From contig NC_079484.1 in assembly GCF_026230105.1 (NCBI RefSeq), positions 1,999,805-2,063,804 on the forward strand: a stretch of 64,000 nucleotides of DNA, written 5' to 3'. The position numbers were made by a program, and so were the translations under genes. Shown here piece after piece: positions 27,601 through 42,685 of the stretch. This DNA is from Diorhabda sublineata. Taxonomy: Eukaryota; Arthropoda; Insecta; Coleoptera; Chrysomelidae. The notes beneath the pieces are model-generated. The model worked only from the letters and a program-made list of their open reading frames with translations, searched no databases and was not told the DNA's origin. Every line of letters starts with the position of its first letter. Within the stretch, counting starts at the first letter, position 1.

Positions 27601-28782
27601 ATTTTAAAGGAAAGTTTCTTGGTTAATCTAATGAAATGCAACAAAAAATTACTGTTTAGAAATCTTACCTCGCACTTCCAATATAATTTGCCAAATTCCA
27701 AAACAATGGAAATATCATGGGAAGTAATGGTAAAATAACATTACACGGTACAATGAATAAGGTATTTGATACTAAATATCGTCCAAAGTACTTGTGGAAA
27801 TAGAAATATCTAAATAAATTGATAACAATCACTAAAACAAAAGTAAAAGGTAAAATCATTTGTTCTACAATCTTTATAGTAACTAAATGCCTTTGTTGGT
27901 TTAGTTGAGATACCGGCCTATCCAAAGCTTGTTCAAGGAATATTTTCAAGTTGTTTAAATAGGGAGTTTCCAGAAGGCGATACTTTTTAGGTTCGAGAGG
28001 TTTTCTATATTTGGGAGTGCTGAAAACTTCATTTGCATTTTGTAGGGTTGGCGCATATACTTCTTTAGCATGTAGCAGAGGAAACTCAGATTGTTTTTCT
28101 AGAGCTTCACAGTAACCTGGACTTATTTGACCTTAAAATTCATTTCACCTCAATGTAGTATTAATTTACCTCGATTTTTACTAATAAATACCTGGTCTAA
28201 TAAGTACTATATCTCCTTTAACTAATAACGCCCAGGGTAAGTTGACGATTTCTCCATCTCGATAAGTCCATTGTAAAGTGATACAAGGTGAAAAAGGAGT
28301 GTATAAATCAGGATAATTTGCCTGCGTCCATTTGATTTGTTTCTTTTCCTTTATTAAGTTATCTAATACTGCTTGAATTTTATGTGGTATTTCTTGGTGT
28401 CTCAATTTATTGTCATATATTTCCAAAAAAACGTTTATTAATAATAATATTAATACAGGTATAGCTTCATATCCTCCCAAATTATCTCCTTCTAATAGAT
28501 ATCCAATAACAAGGGATGCAGCTGTCCACAGTCCAAATATTATAGACACTACATTTACAGTTGTACGTTGACTTTTGTAATGCAAAGCGTCTTTTAACCA
28601 GGATTTAGATTTTCTACAAAATATACTTGTATATTGCAAAAGTTCTCGAATATTTCAAGGATATCAATTCACCTGCATTTTTGTGAGATTTTATATTGAG
28701 AAAGTACATTGGAAATTTCTTCATATAGTTTATTAATTGCCTCTTCAGTTCTTAATCCGGTGTCATCATTTTGAATTTCCAT
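15699..28782 (-). CDS. TMEM94: transmembrane protein 94 (P-type-ATPase-like ER protein)
   Basis: Twenty minus-strand exons: 28782-28673, 28613-28192, 28131-27669, 27409-27205, 26512-26409, 25920-25701, 25478-25305, 24488-24205, 24011-23848, 21928-21804, 21654-21506, 20781-20653, 19016-18752, 18687-18479, 17765-17563, 17504-17293, 17233-16981, 16898-16805, 16442-16278, 15771-15699. Joined 4023 nt, 1340 aa (human 1356). Paired membrane segments near 56-76 and 86-102, two more before residue 332, and several in the last six exons. A degenerate phosphorylation site, D406-K-K-G in CIDKKGVLSWPNP, replaces DKTGT; a degenerate hinge, GSAENCDNAGVF..ADASIS, lies near 985-1008. YPDLYTPFSP, SGQLNSIPCSL and the C-terminal KLGMNSPF are family hallmarks. 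TMEM94 sits in the ER membrane; recent work proposes magnesium transport (from memory). Introns 9 and 12 carry large minisatellites. Confidence 0.95.
18330..18442 (+). mobile_element. mariner transposase C-terminal fragment
   Basis: A plus-strand frame reads LIPYSP, stop, SPNLALLDYFLSSNLSLG, matching the mariner third-catalytic-Asp region PPYSPDLAPSDYFLFSNL. The catalytic Asp codon is not preserved. It lies antisense in TMEM94 intron 14; poor mariner-like similarity may extend upstream to about 18080. Confidence 0.6.
19300..20320. repeat. degenerate minisatellite in TMEM94 intron 12
   Basis: About 1 kb built of short imperfect units alternating GAAACTGTCT(T/A), TTTTTCAAAAATAT and CCGTCATATGTC, with the palindrome CATATG recurring many times. 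Unit length varies, about 30-60 bp, in several higher-order arrangements. It fills most of intron 12 (19017-20652). Apparent Lys/Phe/Cys-rich frames across it are repeat artefacts. Confidence 0.8.
21985..23700. repeat. 162-163-bp tandem array in TMEM94 intron 9
   Basis: The segment TTTGACATAAAACAAGGCAA recurs at about 22139, 22301, 22463, 22626 and onwards to about 23600, giving a period of 162-163 bp and roughly ten copies. Copies differ at a few sites: GTTAGTCG or GTCAGTGG before GTAGCC/GCC, and TATTTATTGG or TATCTTATT(A/G)GAAC. Edge copies are more diverged. The array fills most of intron 9 (21929-23847). Confidence 0.95.
26604..26694 (+). mobile_element. non-LTR retrotransposon fragment (post-RT region)
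   Basis: Plus-strand frame KPQRLACICTTGAMR, ISPKPAIEVILNIP matches the block LQR.AC..ITGAMRSTPT.A.E..L..PPLD found between the reverse transcriptase and RNase H of Jockey/R1-like elements. Downstream to about 26940 the similarity fades through stops. It lies antisense in TMEM94 intron 4. Confidence 0.65.
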
Positions 28783-29232
28783 TTTTAAATAGAAATATAA
28801 TTATTTTCCCATTATAAAATTAGAGCAGATAACCTAAGCAGATCATAACACGTTAGGCAACCAACATTACATTTTGACCTTTACACAGCTGTTCTTCTTT
28901 TTTAGTAACAAATGAACTTTTCAAGATATATTACTTATATGGATGTATATCGGAGAAGGCCTGAATTTTTCCCAACTTTTGTGGAAACCTACGAAAATAT
29001 AGCTTCAAAAAATAATAATTGAAGTTTAATATTTTTATTTTATCCAATTATGATTGTTTTTTCTTATTACTGCTATATAAAATACTAACCAATCATATCA
29101 TTTTTTTTCCTACCAATGAAAAAGAAGAATTGAAATGCTAACTGTTAAATTTTATGGGAACTACGCTTTCATATATTTAAGTAGTACTTATTCTTTGTTT
29201 TTGGTTATTTCATTCGGTTTACAGTAAGAAGA
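28783..29232. promoter_or_regulatory. divergent intergenic region TMEM94 / orphan kinase
   Basis: Only 450 bp separate the two start codons, so both promoters share it. A TTTACAG at 29218-29224 just upstream of the kinase ATG could be an acceptor of a 5' UTR intron. Confidence 0.5.
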
Positions 29233-33882
<4,650 letters not shown>

Positions 33883-34013
33883 GTTTTCTAAAAAATGGTG
33901 TTTTTTTTTCAACAATTTTGCTATATTAAGTTTCGTATTATGTTGTTTACACCTTTCTTGTTTTATTGATTATAATAAGGGATATTACTTTTTTTTAATG
34001 TTTTTTTAAACTC

Positions 34014-34019
34014 AATAAA
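34014..34019 (+). terminator. candidate poly(A) signal of the orphan kinase gene
   Basis: AATAAA 131 bases after the stop codon, followed by AT-rich sequence. Confidence 0.4.
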
Positions 34020-34769
34020 GACTTCTTGAAATACATGCTTTTTATTTACATGTATTTAACAAATATATTTTCAGCATAAGCTATTTCTATTTGAAACTCG
34101 TTATTTGCAAAAACTATCGCCAATTAAATGTATCTCTATCAAAATTTGTAGAGTTTGATCACATTCATCCTAAATTGAATAAAAACCAAAAGTATAAAAA
34201 GAAACAAGTACAAGTTGGACACGAACATTCCCTTTGAAAAATAACAGAATTTATGAATCTTCCATCCTCCAAATTAACAGATTTGAACATATAGGAAATA
34301 TTTCTAACATATATAATGTTGGTCAATAACTGGAAGGTCTTACAAATGAGGCAATTTTAGAAACCGACCCTAAAAACATGCTAGAAACTCCTTTTATGTC
34401 TCTGATTTCAAATTAATAATAATAGCAACAAAATTACCTAAGAGCAAATAGTGTTCGTATGTAGTGGTAAAAACTTACATCATATACTATGTAAATAGTA
34501 TGGGAAATTCGTTATAATTTTAGTCTATTTGAGCAATTTCTCAAAAATCTGTTTACATTGTATATTTTTATTCGATTAATAATGACTGGTTGACATTTTC
34601 CCAAAAGCTTCATAGATTGTCAAAGGCACAGAACATAACTTAAGTTTGGTATGTTCTGTGGTCACAGGTACTAATGTTTCTCTACCATAGATAAATGTAC
34701 CAATTTCAAAAAGTTAGGCCTCATACAGTTATTTACAGGAAAAGAGAAGTGGCAAAGCATTTATTAATA

Positions 34770-34946
34770 TTAATATCGATTTTCAATTAAAAAGTTTTTC
34801 AAAAATAATAAGAAAATAAAAATATTACTGATAATGATGATCATTTCTAATTCTTCTACAGTTCTTTTTAATTCCATGTAAAAGAATCGAAAACCATTTT
34901 CGATTCTTTCGAATTCATTAAAAACAGTCAACATAGAATCGTGCAT
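34770..34946 (-). CDS. hypothetical small tail-anchored-like ORF
   Basis: A 58-aa frame from the first ATG (MHDSMLTVFNEFERIENGF), with a charged helical stretch (ELKRTVEELE) and a C-terminal hydrophobic segment of about 20 residues near 36-52. The open frame extends upstream without ATG to about 35080, so it might instead be the last exon of a longer minus-strand gene. No homologue recognised and no convincing promoter or splice partner; AT-rich chance is a real alternative. Confidence 0.2.
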   Translation of the reverse strand: MHDSMLTVFNEFERIENGFRFFYMELKRTVEELEMIIIISNIFIFLLFLKNFLIENRY

Positions 34947-35462
34947 AATCGTGATAGATCGTTTAGACAGTGCATTGTTTTGCCGCTTGTCGTTGTTGAC
35001 CAAAATGGAAGTCCATATATATGGTATTAGAAAGATCTTGATAGAAAACTTCTTCGACAATTGACTTACTTTGTAAAAAAGGGGGATTTTATATCAAGAA
35101 AAAATAATATATAATGTTAATCGAGTTATGACAAACAAAACAATTACAAAAAGTTGGGAATATACTGCCAATTAAAAAAAATTGTATTCTTTTATAACCT
35201 ACTGTATGCATATATGTACAATATTAATGTGACAATTTTGTAACGATTAACTCCTTACAATAATAATAATTTTATCAGTAATTATTATAAAATCACTTCA
35301 ATCAATAATCTGCAATAAATAATTAAAATTCAAAATATCGACTAAATATGTAATCGTTTTTATCTTTTCCTACAATCATTGACATTCGAAAGTGGTGTAA
35401 TTATCTGTAATGAACCATGTTTAAGTAGTAATTTACTTTTAATTTGTAAGTATTTAGTGACA

Positions 35463-38400
35463 ATGGATGAAAGTAAAAATAAAATTTCACTGAGAACTAT
35501 AAAACTCATTGAGGGGGAAGATGACAGACTATACAATTCAAATCAAGGTAAAAAATATAGTTATATCTATATTAACGTCGCTTCTAAGCCTCATTTTGAG
35601 ATTGGGTAAATTAGAAGAACGACACAAAGTTATTTTGCTCACTTTATATATTTAAAACAGGTCGTCACTTAATAAAATTTAACAATCCCTGTATTTACTA
35701 TTTGAATTACTTCAAATGAAATTTTAAATTACGTAAACACTTTATAAACATACTGGGAATAAGATTTGTTACACGGTTATGCATACTGAAATACAAACCA
35801 GCACTTTGATCATAATAACGTCGTTAATTGACGCCATATTGTATTGATAAAAACCATAGATAAATAACCTTTATATACGAATTATTATTTTGACAACAAA
35901 GAAGCGATAATATAAAGTTGAATAGTGTTTTTAAAGTTTTTTTTAATGTTGTAGTTCAGATTTTCTCATTTATAACAACTTAAGGAGTCAATGAACTCTG
36001 TATAATCGATTAGATATATGTTACGCGGGGATTTTAAATATGGACGTTAATAAACATGAGAAATCGAAATTAAAATGAACATCTGAATCAATATACCAAT
36101 AAACCAATTCGATTGTATGAAAATAAAATGATTTTGGTCGAATTTATATTGAGAAACTTTGTTTGGATTGTCGAAACAGCTGTTCAATTGATGTCTGTAC
36201 TCGTTTGTTTTTTATAACCTCACAGAGTATTAGAAGTTTGACAATCCTCATAAGTTACGCGTTTATTTATATCTTGTTCACAAATATACAGTGTGATTCA
36301 TTAATAATTGAATCTTTTAGATGTACCCAGAACATTCGAGGAAGCTATTACTGCTACCGGATTTGGAAAATACAATTATATTCTATTATTAGTTATTCTT
36401 TTTCCATGTACAGTTATAATGACAGAAACCGTAGGAGTTAACTATATAGTTCCTATGGCCGAATGCGATTTAAATCTTTCATTAGAAGATAAAGGCATTT
36501 TGAATGGTGCCATATTTATAGGTTTGTAACAATTTTCTTTTAGTTTAATGATAAAAATGAATTAAATTTTAAAAGAAAGGTTATAATAATGTTTTAAATT
36601 CAAACAAACTGTGTTTTTATATCTAGCAACGTTGTTCAAATGTAACCTATAGTGTATTAATACCATAGATAAAATAATAAAAATAGAGAGAGCGATGTAT
36701 AGATGACCGGCTGGCAGAGAGAAAAAGAGCATCTATATATCATTCTCTATTTCTCTCTAATCTACTCTGATTGGATCGAAATGACGTCCAAGGAAATTCA
36801 CATTTTTATTTCATTGGCTAGTAAAGAGAGATGGAAAATAAACCGATGTTCGTTCTATTGGGTCGAATAGTACAATTTCACTACAATATGTCATTTTTTC
36901 TATGGTGATGTAATCCCTCTATGCCCAACTTTTGTTGTTGTTTACATATACATATAAATACGAAAAAATATATTTTAGGCATGATTACAAGTGGATTGTT
37001 TTGGGGATATTTATGTGATGCTTTGGGTAGGAAAAAGATCATAGTCTACGGTTATTTATTTACCGGATTATTTTCACTAGTAGCAGCCCTATCTGCTAGT
37101 AAGGAAGTATTAATTGTATCCAAATTTATGTCCGGTTTAATGTGAGTAGATTTATAATCAATTAATTATTTACTTGTGATAGTTTCATAATAACAGAATC
37201 GTCCATCTCTATTCTTAAGTGACGAAAGTAGACATGGCTTGGCAACCGATTTAATTTTTAGTTTGAATGGGCCTTATTCCGCTACGACATCTCACATTAC
37301 AGAATTTCATTCTTCTAAATACAGGGGAACCGTTCACATGATACGAGGAACATTTTTTAGCGTCATCAATTTATGTTTGCCTATAATGGCATGGGGAATT
37401 TTACCTAGACAGATAAATATTTCCGTTTTCGGATATTTCGGTAACAAGTTTGATTTATTTTTGTGATTGTGCACTGTTGAAGCGTACATTGTTAAATACA
37501 GGGTGGTTCACGCAAGTTTAGAAGAGTCATTTGATAAATTGTAGAATTTTATTGATAATACAGAGTGAAATTTAATAATTATTAGTTTTGATCATGAAAC
37601 TATGAATAAAAAATCTACTAGCAACATATTAACAAAAAAAAAACGGTTGAAATCTTTCAACTCTTATAAACCTTCACTGATCAAAAACAAACCATCGAGT
37701 CTTATGCGCATATTCTCGAGTGGAGCATGCTCACAAGCGTCAATTTATGTTTGTGCTTTACGCTCATGCGCATTCAACGAAACTAATTACATTGATTTCA
37801 GTTTTAAAGTCCTGGAACGTATTTATGTTAGTATGCGCTTCCTTTCCAATAATTTCCGGATTATTATATATGTTTCTACCAGAAAGTCCGAAATTTCTGA
37901 TGACTATGGGTAAAAATAGAGAAGCACTAGCCGTTATGCAAAATGTATACGCTGTAAATAGTAGAAAAACCAAGGAAGATTTTCCGGTAAGTGGAAAAAC
38001 TTAGGTACTTTCCCTGGCTTCATTTTATTGGACTTTGTTAACGGGGAAAAAGGAGAAATGTCAGAGGATTCGACTGAATTAACGTTATCAGGAAAGAAGA
38101 AATCTATTTGTAATTTTTCATTGTTTAATTATTACACCCTGTATAATTAATACATATCAAATTTTCATAGGTTAAAACTTTGGTTAAAGAAGCGAACATG
38201 AATATGTCGACAAGTCGGATAGAATTGGCAACAGCGTTAAGTAACGGATGGTCTGAAATGAAAACGATACTAAAAAGGCCCCATATTTCAAATATGATGC
38301 TAGCTTCTTTTAATGCATTTTCACTTGTTATTAGGTAAAAATTGTTATTTTAATCGTTAATTTGTGGTGTGTACAACATTTAGCAGAAAAAACATTTTAA

Positions 38401-38610
38401 ATTCGTGCTAAAATGTTCCTCATAGTAATGGAGTTGCTACTAACGTAAAAAAAATTTGAACACGTGTGTTTACTAATATGAATTTCAAGGTGTACACTGA
38501 GAAAACGTGTCATCTACTATATATTTTTATCCTGTTTACGTTGCTAACATATCTCGTGTTGAACGTCTTGATATCGTTATTTACATTTTTTTATTTCAGT
38601 TCTTACTTAT

Positions 38611-38686
<76 letters not shown>

Positions 38687-41613
38687 TTATTATAAAAAAT
38701 AGATCATATTGATTGTGAAAACTGAGAATTTTTTTGTGTAACAAGTAATAAAATATAATGATACACTACATTCATTCATTAACCTCAATTCACTAGTTTG
38801 TTCAAGTACTTAGAATACAATGGATGTTATACTTACTTTTGCACGTTTACGTATTGATCTCGATTTCTATTTTCTAAAAACATGGTGAACTACACTAATT
38901 CCACTACTTTCAAAAATGAAAAACAACACAAACAACTCACAGCACACATGACATATAACATCCAAGATGGCGGATATGACCATAAACAAATGACAGTTAA
39001 CAGATAGAGTCACTTCCATTGACATTCAAGTTAGCGGACATCCCCACTCCTTATGACGTACTACCGTTCTATAATTCGCTTTGTTTATCATGTTGCCATG
39101 TTGTTTTATAAGCCGCATTTTCTTATTCCAAGTTCTTCCTTACTAAAACAAAGAAATTCAACTGTTTTTAAATCTTTATTAGTTGTTTCAACAGATAAAC
39201 TCGAGGAAATATGTTATCAATTCTAATTATCGCTAACGAAGGATACGTTTTCATATACAGGGTGTTACGTAAATATATAATAGAATAAAAAAAATTTTCA
39301 AGGTTTTATAGAATAAATCTGTTATTTAACACGTTTTCTTTTCAGTTTAAATACTTACAAATTCTGGCTTCCTAGTATTTTCCAGGCTATAAGTGATTAC
39401 CAGAATAGTCATAATGGAACCAGCAGTAGTATGTGCGTTATGTTGGAAGAATTAAAAGAAACAAATGTTACATCTACGCAAAGTTGTTCGGTGGTAAATA
39501 TTTCACTATTAAAATAGTTTCAGCAAACGGTGTTAAATGAAACGCTTCCAATTTCATTTTCTCTTGACAATTTTAAACTGTTTCTACAGTAATCTACTCT
39601 TAAATTCATATATCAATTTCCTTTGAGGAAAATATGTGGAGAACAAGTCAACTTCCTATTTTATTGGTACGTTCTGCTTTTCTGCTTTGTTGAAACACTT
39701 CCAGAATATTCCATGGCTGTTTAGTCGAACAGGTGAAGCCCAAGTGCCAAGGGAAAGAAGAATAACCTTGCAACAGTTCAAAAACATTCCATAATATGCT
39801 TAAACACATTTGCAAATTACAATATTCCATGGCTGTGCAGTCATATAGGGGATGACTAGGGGCCAAGTTAAAGAAGAATTACGTTATTCACTTCATTTTC
39901 CAGATTAATAATATGGGTTGAATGGATTGCTTTAATGAAACTAAATTTAAAATTAACTAATCATGTTGATTGATAATTCGATTTGATTTTGTTAGCCGTG
40001 ATTGATTCTCGAACAAATTCTTGTTCAACTGTTTTTTTTTGGGTTATTTGTTGTTATTTTCTCTCCAGTTATTCCTATTTGCTTTATTTTATCTTCTTGC
40101 TTATCCTACATTTGTAATAATTGAATCATTTGGATTTTTCTTCTTGAATTCACTATTTTAAGTCATTGTTATTACTTGGTACTCTTATGTTCACTTTTCC
40201 CGCAACTCTTTTGATATTTAACTTTATTTGATCTTTTATGTTGTAGGATCTGAATAATTTTTCAGTTTATCTCAATACTTTTATAGTAGCATCAGCTAGA
40301 GTTGTAGTTTTTCTTTGTGCCGGGACGTTAGTGAGAGTTGTAGGATTAAAAAAATTGAACAGTAAGTATTGTTCGAGAAAATAATTATTATAAACTTTAA
40401 ATTATCAATCAACTAATTCGATAGAAAATATAATATTTAAGGCAGATGCTATCAATCGAATAATAAAAGCCTTATGTAATATAATAAACATTTGACTTGG
40501 TTTATTAAATAACATCGTGTTCAATCCAATCATTCTTGGATTGGACACAGCGAAACTTCCTCAATAACCAGAAATTCTTTAATTGGGGATTCTAGTAAGA
40601 AAAGGTTTACTTGAAACACCCGGTATAATGTTATTAGTATATTTTGATTAGCTAAATCTAGCAGCATGTACCCCCATTTTTTAAATTATTATTTATTTTC
40701 AGTTATTTTAATTTTTATATGCTCATCGTCGTTGTTTTGCGTATATTTTGCTAGAAGTTCTCAAGTAGTCACTGCACTAACTGCTGTAGGGACAGCAATC
40801 GGCAGTGTTCCTGAAAATTTGCTGGTTACAATCACTCTAGAATTATTTCCCACTTCTTTAAGGTAAACTTTCACAAATACATATATTTCAAATATGATTT
40901 ATACACAGTAATTAAAAAAAATATTTTTTTATACTTACCTCGTATAATCAAGAATTCAAATATGTTGCAATTAATCCAAAGATTAAAATAAATTCAAACT
41001 ACTTAACGTAAACTTTTAATTTTCAATGACTAAGATATCGACATAACGTGAGGTTAAATCTATATTTTTGTTTCTTCTTTTTTGCTTCCAAGGCCTGTAT
41101 GCAAGTGCATCTATCAGCGCTGTGTCTGTGTTACTGGTTATCCTTAGTGACGTAACACCAAAAATCTTCTTTCTTTTGAAATTTATTGACATTGTTACTG
41201 TATACAACAAACATGAATTTAAGCTCGTATTAGACTTTATGTGCATACTGTATAACGAAAAAAAATCTATAGATGTTATTACTTATTAAATTCTAGAACA
41301 ATTGCTCTATCAATACATTTGACGGCACAACGTACAGGAACGGTAGTAGGAAATCTCTTTTTTCCTTATTTGATGCAATTAGGATGTTTACCTCCATTTT
41401 TATTTATTGGAATATTTTCAGCAGGTACGACAATTTGATAATTTTTATTTTTATACCATGGGAATATCAATTGTTCTAATTAGAATGTACCAAGATCATA
41501 AATAGAACAAAAATTTTTTTATCACCCTATATAATAAATTTTTATTATCTTTTTCAGCTTGTGGAATATTTTCTTTTTTATACGCTGACGTAGAAAACAA
41601 ACCTTTGCGTTAA
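35463..41613 (+). CDS. major facilitator superfamily transporter, SV2/SVOP-like
   Basis: Exons 35463-35547, 36321-36521, 36979-37141, 37262-37440, 37802-37986, 38171-38334, 39346-39493, 40247-40361, 40703-40862, 41297-41424, 41558-41613; joined 1584 nt, 527 aa, about the length of insect synaptic-vesicle-glycoprotein-2-like transporters. Hallmarks: FEEAITATGFGKYNY at the start of TM1, the MFS motif A GYLCDALGRKK after TM2, SGLILNGPYSATTSHITEFH with SSKYRG between TM4 and TM5, FLPESPKFLM after TM6, and ELFPTSLR..VVGNLFFPYL in TM10-11. The loop of exon 7 carries three potential N-glycosylation sites (NGTS, NVTS and a nearby NFS), fitting a lumenal or extracellular loop. The substrate is unknown; organic cations or vesicle cargo are family possibilities. 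Intron 6 contains an (AT)n tract. Start: ATG 35463 at the head of exon 1. Confidence 0.9.
36282..36300 (+). repeat. MITE-like terminal sequence
   Basis: AAATATACAGTGTGATTC here also forms the left end of the MITE-like element at 49584. Only about 18 bases are shared; no right end was found before MFS exon 2 begins at 36321. Confidence 0.3.
36687..36748. repeat. imperfect fold-back in MFS intron 2
   Basis: Two 19-bp arms, 36687-36705 and 36730-36748, are inverted copies with three mismatches around a 24-base GC-richer spacer. Flanked by GAGA/CTCT runs that extend the symmetry. Could be a small MITE or a structured intronic element. Confidence 0.5.
38615..38682. repeat. (AT)n microsatellite
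   Basis: About 33 uninterrupted AT dinucleotides in intron 6 of the MFS gene. The Ile/Tyr-only frames across it are not genes. Confidence 0.98.
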
Positions 41614-42685
41614 TGAATTTCCATCAACTGTTTTATATTATGATTGAATATAAATATATAATTGATTTAGTCTTAAATTATTTTTTACTTACATCTTCCT
41701 TGGCTGTATTTTGATTAGTTTTTGAACTATATGAATTTTAATAAAAATGGATTTTGTTGGTGAAATTATTAGAAAATTTATTAAATTAGGTTAGGTTAGA
41801 TGGTATCATATGAAAATTCGTAGTATTGGAAAAAAATTAGTTCAAAATCCTCCGTATTAGAGAAAATCTTCTACTTCTGGCAACACTGACAAATAACTGT
41901 TATGGTTGCATATTACTGTCAGCAAGTTGCTATGTTGTCCGATTGTTTGGAAAGTCGACGTATTTAGGAAGGTGTTGAATTCAGTGAAAGTTATGCCTTT
42001 TAGCATAACAACTTTAGCAATCCTGTGAAATTAAAATGCAGAATGCAATGGACTTGCAGATCAAAATGTTGTTTAATACATTTAACAAATCAAAATGAAC
42101 GTCTTTGATATATTACATACGTTGTATTCTACATCACTTTGTATAATTATAATATCCTCATCATTTAACGATATCACGTAATTAACTATACGTCCTAAAT
42201 GGCTCAAAGTCCAACAATACAATAGACAAAGTTTACAACGTCGAACAAGATGTCAATAATAAACACAAGGTAAGGTCAGGTAACATAACCTATGATATAA
42301 CTGAAGTTTGGTTGTTTTTAAGGTTATATCCGATTAGCTGTAATCCCTTTGGTTTTATTATTAATATACTATAAATTTGTGAGTATTATTTATCAGAAGC
42401 ACTTAAGAAATTGTAGCAACCATTTCCATAAATATTTTATTGAATAATATTCCTTATACCATCATTTTTTTTTTCAAAATAATTCCTTTAATCTTCAGGT
42501 AAATGTATTGGTTTGTATGGCAAGTTATTATAGATCACGTCAATCGAAAGACGATTGCTATTTATCAAAAAAACAGATTTCTCATGATAGTTTAGATTTA
42601 AAAACCAGTCTACAACTTTTAGTTTGAAAAAATTTCATAACGAGACTTAAATTAGTTTAGAAATGAAAAGTTGAGAAGTCTTACC
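41614..42685. other. intergenic region MFS to BRAT1
   Basis: Holds the MFS 3' UTR (AATAAA at 41740-41745) and the presumed BRAT1 promoter. No other feature seen. Confidence 0.5.

Larger units (their letters stand above)
33883..35462. other. intergenic region kinase to MFS transporter
   Basis: Contains the kinase 3' UTR with AATAAA at 34014-34019 (about 130 bases after the stop), a weak minus-strand open frame at 34770-34946, and otherwise featureless AT-rich sequence up to the MFS start. Confidence 0.45.

Noticed and set aside
38466..38702. Open frames ending in Ile-Tyr runs
   Set aside because: Translation of the (AT)n microsatellite.
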